Origin: Oscillospiraceae bacterium
GTDB lineage: Bacteria; Bacillota; Clostridia; Oscillospirales; Oscillospiraceae
Length of the DNA: 64,000 nt
Reading direction: 5' to 3'
Assembly: GCA_017540645.1 (NCBI GenBank)
Contig: JAFYAQ010000030.1
Location: 1-64,000, forward strand
The position numbers and the translations under genes are program-made. This document shows positions 60,075 through 64,000 of this stretch, in pieces (the first letter of the stretch is position 1; each line of letters starts with the position of its first letter). The notes under the pieces were generated by a model, which was not told the origin of the DNA, did no database searches, and worked only from the letters and a program-made list of their open reading frames with translations.

Positions 60075-60118
60075 GCCGCGGCTGTTTTTCCCGTCTTACT
60101 GTCAGCCGCGGCTTTTTT
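60075..60118 (+). terminator. Terminator after the PIG-L gene
   Basis: 10-base perfect stem (60075-60084 with 60103-60112), 18-base loop, TTTTTT tail. Confidence 0.8.
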
Positions 60119-60141
60119 CCGCCCGAAAAGCCGCTTTTCTA

Positions 60142-60170
60142 TTGCGTTTCTTCATAATCCGGTATATACT
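60142..60170 (+). promoter_or_regulatory. Promoter of the envelope operon
   Basis: TTGCGT (60142-60147), 17-base spacer, TATACT (60165-60170), about 75 bases before the first gene of the unit running to the window end. Confidence 0.7.
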
Positions 60171-60245
60171 ATTTTATCACATTATGGGAATCTTAGTATG
60201 CGGTAACCTGTATCGCATTCATTTTACGAGAGCGAGGAATCTGCT

Positions 60246-61349
60246 TTGGCTAAAAAATCTTCCCCCGCCGGCGTCCTTCAGTCCGTCGGTCGTGTGCTGC
60301 TTGTTATCCTCATCACCGCGCTGCTGCTGGCCCTGTTTGTAGCGGCGGTGCTGGGTGTTGTGATCCACGGGCCGTCGTCGGACGCACGACGGCTGATGGT
60401 GCTTTCCCTGAACGAGACCAGCGCCCTGAAGTTCGTCCCCCATCTGTTCTTGTCCAACGCCAAGGTGGAGGCCATTCTGCACCCTTCCGATGATGCCGCA
60501 GACGGCGGCGACGCCGGAGAGCCTTTCGTGGAGCTTGGCTTTGAGCCCGGCAGCACCCAGGCGGTCACCCAGGCTGAGACCCAGGAGCCGGGTCAGGTCG
60601 TAGTCTCCGTGGACCCCATCCTCACCGGCAACGGCCAGGTGGTGGAGGTGCAGGCGATTAAGGGCAGTACCTTCAAGGGGAAGCTGATGATCATCCGTGA
60701 CCCCTCCAAGGTGATCGTGGGCACTCTTGACAACTACGGAGCGGCCTATCACGGTCTGTATCTCTACCGGCGCCCCGGCGATGCAGAGGACGGCTTCATT
60801 GAAAAATACGACGCTCTCGGCGGCACCAATGCCGGCGGCTTTTACGATCCGGGCGGATACGGCAACGGCGGTACCCCCGACGGGCTGGTGATCCGTAACG
60901 GGGCCATCGCCTGGGGCAGCCCCGGCACCTGGTATATCAACGTGATCGGCTTTGATGCCAATCATATCCTCCATGTGGGGGATATGTCCGGTCAGGACGC
61001 GCTGAATCTGGGCATGACCTCCGCGGTCAGCTTCTCCCCCGGCCCGGTGCTGGTGAAGGACGGCGTGATGCGCACCGGTCTGGGCGGCGGTCTGAACCCC
61101 CGGACCTGCATCGGCCAGACGGCGGACGGCACCATCCTTCTGATGGTACTGGAGGGCCGGAAACCGGACAGCATGGGAGCCACCTATGATGATATCGCCC
61201 AGCTGATGTATAACTACGGTGCCGTGAACGCCGCGAATCTGGACGGCGGCTCCTCCTCCCTGATGTACTACAACGGCGAACAGATCACCCGCGGCTCCAA
61301 CCTGATCGGCATGCGCCAGATGTCCACCGCCATTCTGGTCTTGAAATGA
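60246..61349 (+). CDS. Phosphodiester glycosidase (NAGPA-like) membrane-anchored protein
   Basis: 367 residues, TTG start with GAGGA upstream. One N-terminal TM helix (about 14-40), then an extracellular NAGPA domain: GGTNAGGFYDPGG, INVIGFDANHILHVGD, SFSPGPVLVKDGV, NPRTCIGQTADGTILLMVLEGR and NAANLDGGSSSLMYYNGE, the conserved core of phosphodiester glycosidase family proteins. They hydrolyse GlcNAc-1-phosphodiester-type links, for example in teichoic acid or capsule glycans. The next two genes also look envelope-related and follow within 10-20 bases. Confidence 0.9.
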   Translation: MAKKSSPAGVLQSVGRVLLVILITALLLALFVAAVLGVVIHGPSSDARRLMVLSLNETSALKFVPHLFLSNAKVEAILHPSDDAADGGDAGEPFVELGFEPGSTQAVTQAETQEPGQVVVSVDPILTGNGQVVEVQAIKGSTFKGKLMIIRDPSKVIVGTLDNYGAAYHGLYLYRRPGDAEDGFIEKYDALGGTNAGGFYDPGGYGNGGTPDGLVIRNGAIAWGSPGTWYINVIGFDANHILHVGDMSGQDALNLGMTSAVSFSPGPVLVKDGVMRTGLGGGLNPRTCIGQTADGTILLMVLEGRKPDSMGATYDDIAQLMYNYGAVNAANLDGGSSSLMYYNGEQITRGSNLIGMRQMSTAILVLK

Positions 61350-61359
61350 GGAGACACCC

Positions 61360-63231
61360 ATGGGCAAACATGTAAAAAAGAAAAACAGATCCGTTCGTCT
61401 TCCCCTTCGGAAGGAAGAACCGGCGGAAAACTATGTGGCCGACACCTGGCTGGATGCCGCCCAACGCGAGGGCGAGCTGGACGATCTGAGGCTGGACGAC
61501 GTTCTGTCCCTTACCGACGATCTCTTCCTGGGTGAGTCGCTTTCCCTGTCCGACGACCGGGTGGAAGAGACGATCCTTGAGCCGGAGGAGGATCTCCCTG
61601 TCGAGGAGGAGTTCACGCCGGCGGAGGAGCCGGTGGTCGAGGCCCCGGAAGAGCCGGTAGTCGAAGCCCCGGAAGAGCCGGTGGTTGAAGCCCCGGAAGA
61701 GCCGGTGGTTGAAGCCCCGGAAGAGCCGGTGATTGAGACTCCGGAAGAGCCGGTGATTGAGACTCCGGAAGAGCCGGTGATTGAGACTCCGGAAGAGCCG
61801 GTGATCGAGGCTCCGGAAGAGCCGGTGATCGAGGCTCCGGAAGAGCCGGTGATTGAGGCTCCGGAAGAGCCGGTGGCCGAGACGCCGGAGGAGCTTTTCC
61901 AAGGGGGGACGGAGGACCTTCTCTCTCCGGAAGCCCCGGAGGCGTTCGACGAGGAGGCGCACGACATCGCCCTCGCCAAGCAGAACGAGGAGGCCGTTTT
62001 CGCCCAGATGTTCTCCTCCCGGCAGGAGGCCAACGTCCCGGCACAGCCCCTACGGAAAAAGAAGCCCCGTCCGGGCGCATCCCGCTCAGGCTCGTCGAGG
62101 AAGAAGAAAAAGCGCAGAGCCAAAAAATTCAAAAAAGGTCTGAAGACCTATGTGATCATCATGCTGTGCCTGATCGTGGCCATCTGCGCGGCGCTGTGGG
62201 TGCTGCTGGCTCGATACCAGCGGGGCGTGGATGAACGCCTCGAGGCCGAACGGCTGGCCGCCGAACAGGCCGCCGCAGAGCGTGCCGAGGCAGAGGCAAT
62301 CCGCCGGGCGCCTCAGCAGGCCTTTGAGGCTTGGAAGGCCAGCGTTGACACCAACACATGGACCGATATGTGGTTTTCCACCCATCCCCTGGAGTTGGAG
62401 AGCCGGGAGCTGGTCTACGACTTTATGGATCGTCATTTCTCCGCCGCGGTCCCCTATAAGGCGGAGGAATATACGGACGAGGCCCCGGTGTATGTTCTCC
62501 GGGAGGGGGATGAAACCCTTTCCCGCATCTATCTCTCGGGCGCGGGCAAGGACTGGTATGTGTCCCAGGTGGATCTGCTGATGACCGGGGATAAGTCCGC
62601 GTCTGTCAGCGCCATCACCGGCAGCAAGATCTTCTGCAACGGCATTGAGCTCGGCGATGAATATATCACCGATTCCGCTGTTAACTTCAGTTACGGTCCC
62701 CTCTCCAATCAGCTGGTCAATCCCGTTTCTATGCTGACCTACACGGTGGACGGTCTGCTGGCTGAGCCCACCATGACCGTGGAGCCCCCGGAGGGCTGCA
62801 ACCTGGTCAAAACCGAAGATGGCAACTTCCTGATGTGTATGTCCCAGGCGGATGGCAAGCCCCTGGCGGACAGTGCGGTAACCTTTGTTCGGGCCTATCT
62901 GTACTATTTTATGAGCGGCCTGAGCAACACCTACGGCAACCTTGCCTACGCTCTCGGCTTCCTGACGCCGGGCACCCAGGCGTATAAGGATCTCCAGGAC
63001 ACCCTGAACGGCGTCGTATGGAATACCGCCTATGCCAACATCGACACCACCAACACTACCGCCTCCGATGTGGTGATCTGGGCCGACAACTGTCGCAGCG
63101 TGGATGTCACTTACTCCGCCAAATGCACCCTGAACGGCCAGCCCATCGACTATGCCGACGCCACCATGCGGATCTACTTCCTCAAAGGCAACAATGGCAA
63201 CTTCTATATCAGCAACTACGAAACTCTTTGA
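61360..63231 (+). CDS. Repeat-rich single-pass membrane protein, function unknown
   Basis: 623 residues. An acidic N-terminus carries eleven copies of an 8-residue unit EEPV(V/I)E(A/T)P (about residues 89-176). A Lys/Arg-rich block (KKKKRRAKKFKKGLK) precedes one TM helix (about 267-288), then a short coiled-coil and an extracellular region of about 330 residues with no family I recognise (FVRAYLYYFMSGLSNTYGNLA, DVVIWADNCRSVDVTYSAKC). Basic residues before the TM place the repeats in the cytoplasm. AGGAGA precedes the ATG. It sits between a glycosidase and a glycosyltransferase, so a surface polymer role is plausible. Confidence 0.8.
   Translation: MGKHVKKKNRSVRLPLRKEEPAENYVADTWLDAAQREGELDDLRLDDVLSLTDDLFLGESLSLSDDRVEETILEPEEDLPVEEEFTPAEEPVVEAPEEPVVEAPEEPVVEAPEEPVVEAPEEPVIETPEEPVIETPEEPVIETPEEPVIEAPEEPVIEAPEEPVIEAPEEPVAETPEELFQGGTEDLLSPEAPEAFDEEAHDIALAKQNEEAVFAQMFSSRQEANVPAQPLRKKKPRPGASRSGSSRKKKKRRAKKFKKGLKTYVIIMLCLIVAICAALWVLLARYQRGVDERLEAERLAAEQAAAERAEAEAIRRAPQQAFEAWKASVDTNTWTDMWFSTHPLELESRELVYDFMDRHFSAAVPYKAEEYTDEAPVYVLREGDETLSRIYLSGAGKDWYVSQVDLLMTGDKSASVSAITGSKIFCNGIELGDEYITDSAVNFSYGPLSNQLVNPVSMLTYTVDGLLAEPTMTVEPPEGCNLVKTEDGNFLMCMSQADGKPLADSAVTFVRAYLYYFMSGLSNTYGNLAYALGFLTPGTQAYKDLQDTLNGVVWNTAYANIDTTNTTASDVVIWADNCRSVDVTYSAKCTLNGQPIDYADATMRIYFLKGNNGNFYISNYETL
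61624..61887 (+). repeat. 24-bp tandem repeat array inside a coding region
   Basis: Eleven in-frame 24-base units encoding EEPVxExP. Units cluster into types (VVEA x4, VIET x3, VIEA x3, VAET x1), indicating stepwise duplication; copy number is likely to vary between strains without breaking the frame. Confidence 0.9.
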
Positions 63232-63249
63232 AATGAGAGCGTCTGTACT

Positions 63250-63960
63250 ATGAATGTTACGATCATCGTCCCATCTCTGGACCCGGACGAAAAACTCAAT
63301 CAGGTGGTGGAGGGCCTGCTGCAGGAGGGCTTTACCGACATCCTTCTGGTCAACGATGGCAGTCACCCGGAGCACCGGGAGCCCTTTGAGACCGCCGCAA
63401 AACATCCGGAAGTCACCGTGCTGACCCACGAGGTCAATAAAGGCAAGGGCCGGGCCATGAAGACCGCCTTTGCCTGGTGCATGGAAAACCGCCCGGATAT
63501 CGACGGGGTAGTCACCGTGGACGGGGACAACCAGCACAAGCCCCACGACGTACGGCGCTGCGCCGAGGCCATGGTGGCCCAGCCGGCGAAGGTTTGGCTG
63601 GGCGTGCGGGATTTCTCTCTGCCGGAGGTCCCCTTCCGCAGCCGCATGGGGAACACCCTGACAAGAAATGTGATGCGCCTTTTCTGCGGCGTATCCGTCA
63701 CCGACACCCAGACCGGGCTTCGGGCCATCGCCAGAGAGCACCTGCCCCTGATGTGCCGCATTGAGGGCGAGCGCTATGAGTACGAGACCGAGATGCTGCC
63801 GGCCCTCCATGAGGCGGGCGTTGGTCTGGGCGAGGTGGTCATTGACACGGTGTATATCGACGAGAACCAGACCAGCCACTTTCATCCGCTGAAGGACTCC
63901 GCCAAGATCTACAAGATCATTCTCCGGCGCAGCCTCCGGAAGAAAAAGAGCGGACAATGA
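63250..63960 (+). CDS. Family 2 glycosyltransferase
   Basis: 236 residues, GT-A fold without membrane segments: TIIVPSLDPDEKLNQVV, ILLVNDGS, NKGKGRAMKTAF, VTVDGDNQHKP (DxD-type Asp91/Asp93) and DTQTGLRAI. It resembles polyprenyl-phosphate sugar transferases (DPM1-like) that charge undecaprenyl phosphate with a sugar for surface glycans. The stop overlaps the next ATG (ATGA at 63957-63960), a typical arrangement with a small flippase-like membrane gene. Confidence 0.9.
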   Translation: MNVTIIVPSLDPDEKLNQVVEGLLQEGFTDILLVNDGSHPEHREPFETAAKHPEVTVLTHEVNKGKGRAMKTAFAWCMENRPDIDGVVTVDGDNQHKPHDVRRCAEAMVAQPAKVWLGVRDFSLPEVPFRSRMGNTLTRNVMRLFCGVSVTDTQTGLRAIAREHLPLMCRIEGERYEYETEMLPALHEAGVGLGEVVIDTVYIDENQTSHFHPLKDSAKIYKIILRRSLRKKKSGQ

Positions 63961-64000
63961 AAAAGAGACCGGGCTCCCTCGTCAAGTACACGCTCAGCTC
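63957..64000 (+). CDS. Start of a further gene, cut by the window end
   Basis: Begins MKKRPGSLVKYTLS, coupled by a 4-base overlap to the glycosyltransferase. The LVKYTL opening and the position after a DPM1-like transferase fit a GtrA-type membrane protein, but 14 residues are too few to decide. Confidence 0.45.
   Translation, partial: MKKRPGSLVKYTLS

Noticed and set aside
61624..61887. Regular 24-bp repeats resembling a CRISPR array
   Set aside because: There are no spacers; units are contiguous, in frame and inside a coding region. No cas genes are present.

Overview
The window looks like chromosomal DNA of a GC-rich member of the Clostridia, most likely an Oscillospiraceae relative. The basis is family content: rpsO-pnp-M16 protease, RNase J, xpaC-telA, DUF378 and DUF3048 proteins, a CBS/DHH-type Mn-dependent pyrophosphatase, a TPP riboswitch before thiT, and many lipoproteins with Pro/Thr-rich linkers. 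No tRNA or rRNA gene, CRISPR array, transposase or prophage was seen. Gene assignments rest on motif and family recognition by eye; no database search was possible.

Layout. 1-5.2 kb is visibly more AT-rich than the rest and reads as an accessory island: a HAD-type nucleotidase fragment, a GNAT acetyltransferase, a TupA-like ATP-grasp, a second ATP-grasp ligase, about 0.6 kb without a convincing gene, and a methyltransferase bracketed by a short repeat. 5.2-17 kb: SRAP protein, YebC regulator, tautomerase, C69 dipeptidase, SLC13-type transporter, a cluster with two paralogous methyltransferases around a nonsense-interrupted AlkD-like gene and a GNAT, an EamA transporter, then a three-gene ABC importer preceded by an aromatic-rich leader peptide and an attenuator-like structure. 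17-27 kb: a pseudokinase/C-type-lectin membrane protein, DUF378 protein, candidate small RNA, half-length solute-binding lipoprotein, ParB-like HTH protein, an operon of an internally repeated acidic protein with an esterase and a CitMHS transporter, an AraC regulator and a split ThrE-type exporter. 27-34 kb: rpsO, pnp, M16 protease, ketopantoate-reductase-like protein, flavodoxin lipoprotein and MalY/PatB-type lyase.

34-46 kb is mostly housekeeping: secG, MATE exporter, DUF3048 lipoprotein, cca, ligA, RNase J, recR, rpe, xpaC-telA. 46-57 kb: Mn-dependent pyrophosphatase with an ArsR regulator, ApbE, mtnA, a membrane-anchored barnase-family RNase, an M3-like lipoprotein peptidase, a fused ABC ATPase/permease and thiamine pyrophosphokinase. 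57-64 kb: TPP riboswitch and thiT, a GPH sugar transporter coupled to a PIG-L deacetylase, and an envelope operon (phosphodiester glycosidase-like protein, repeat-rich membrane protein, glycosyltransferase 2 and the start of another gene).

The strongest candidates for something undescribed are the Phe/Tyr-rich leader peptide with mutually exclusive hairpins ahead of the ABC importer (about 13.94-14.2 kb), the pseudokinase-TM-lectin protein (17.1-18.7 kb), the tethered barnase without a visible barstar (51.2 kb), and two intergenic palindrome modules that share a layout but have different stem sequences (43.3 and 49.8 kb).
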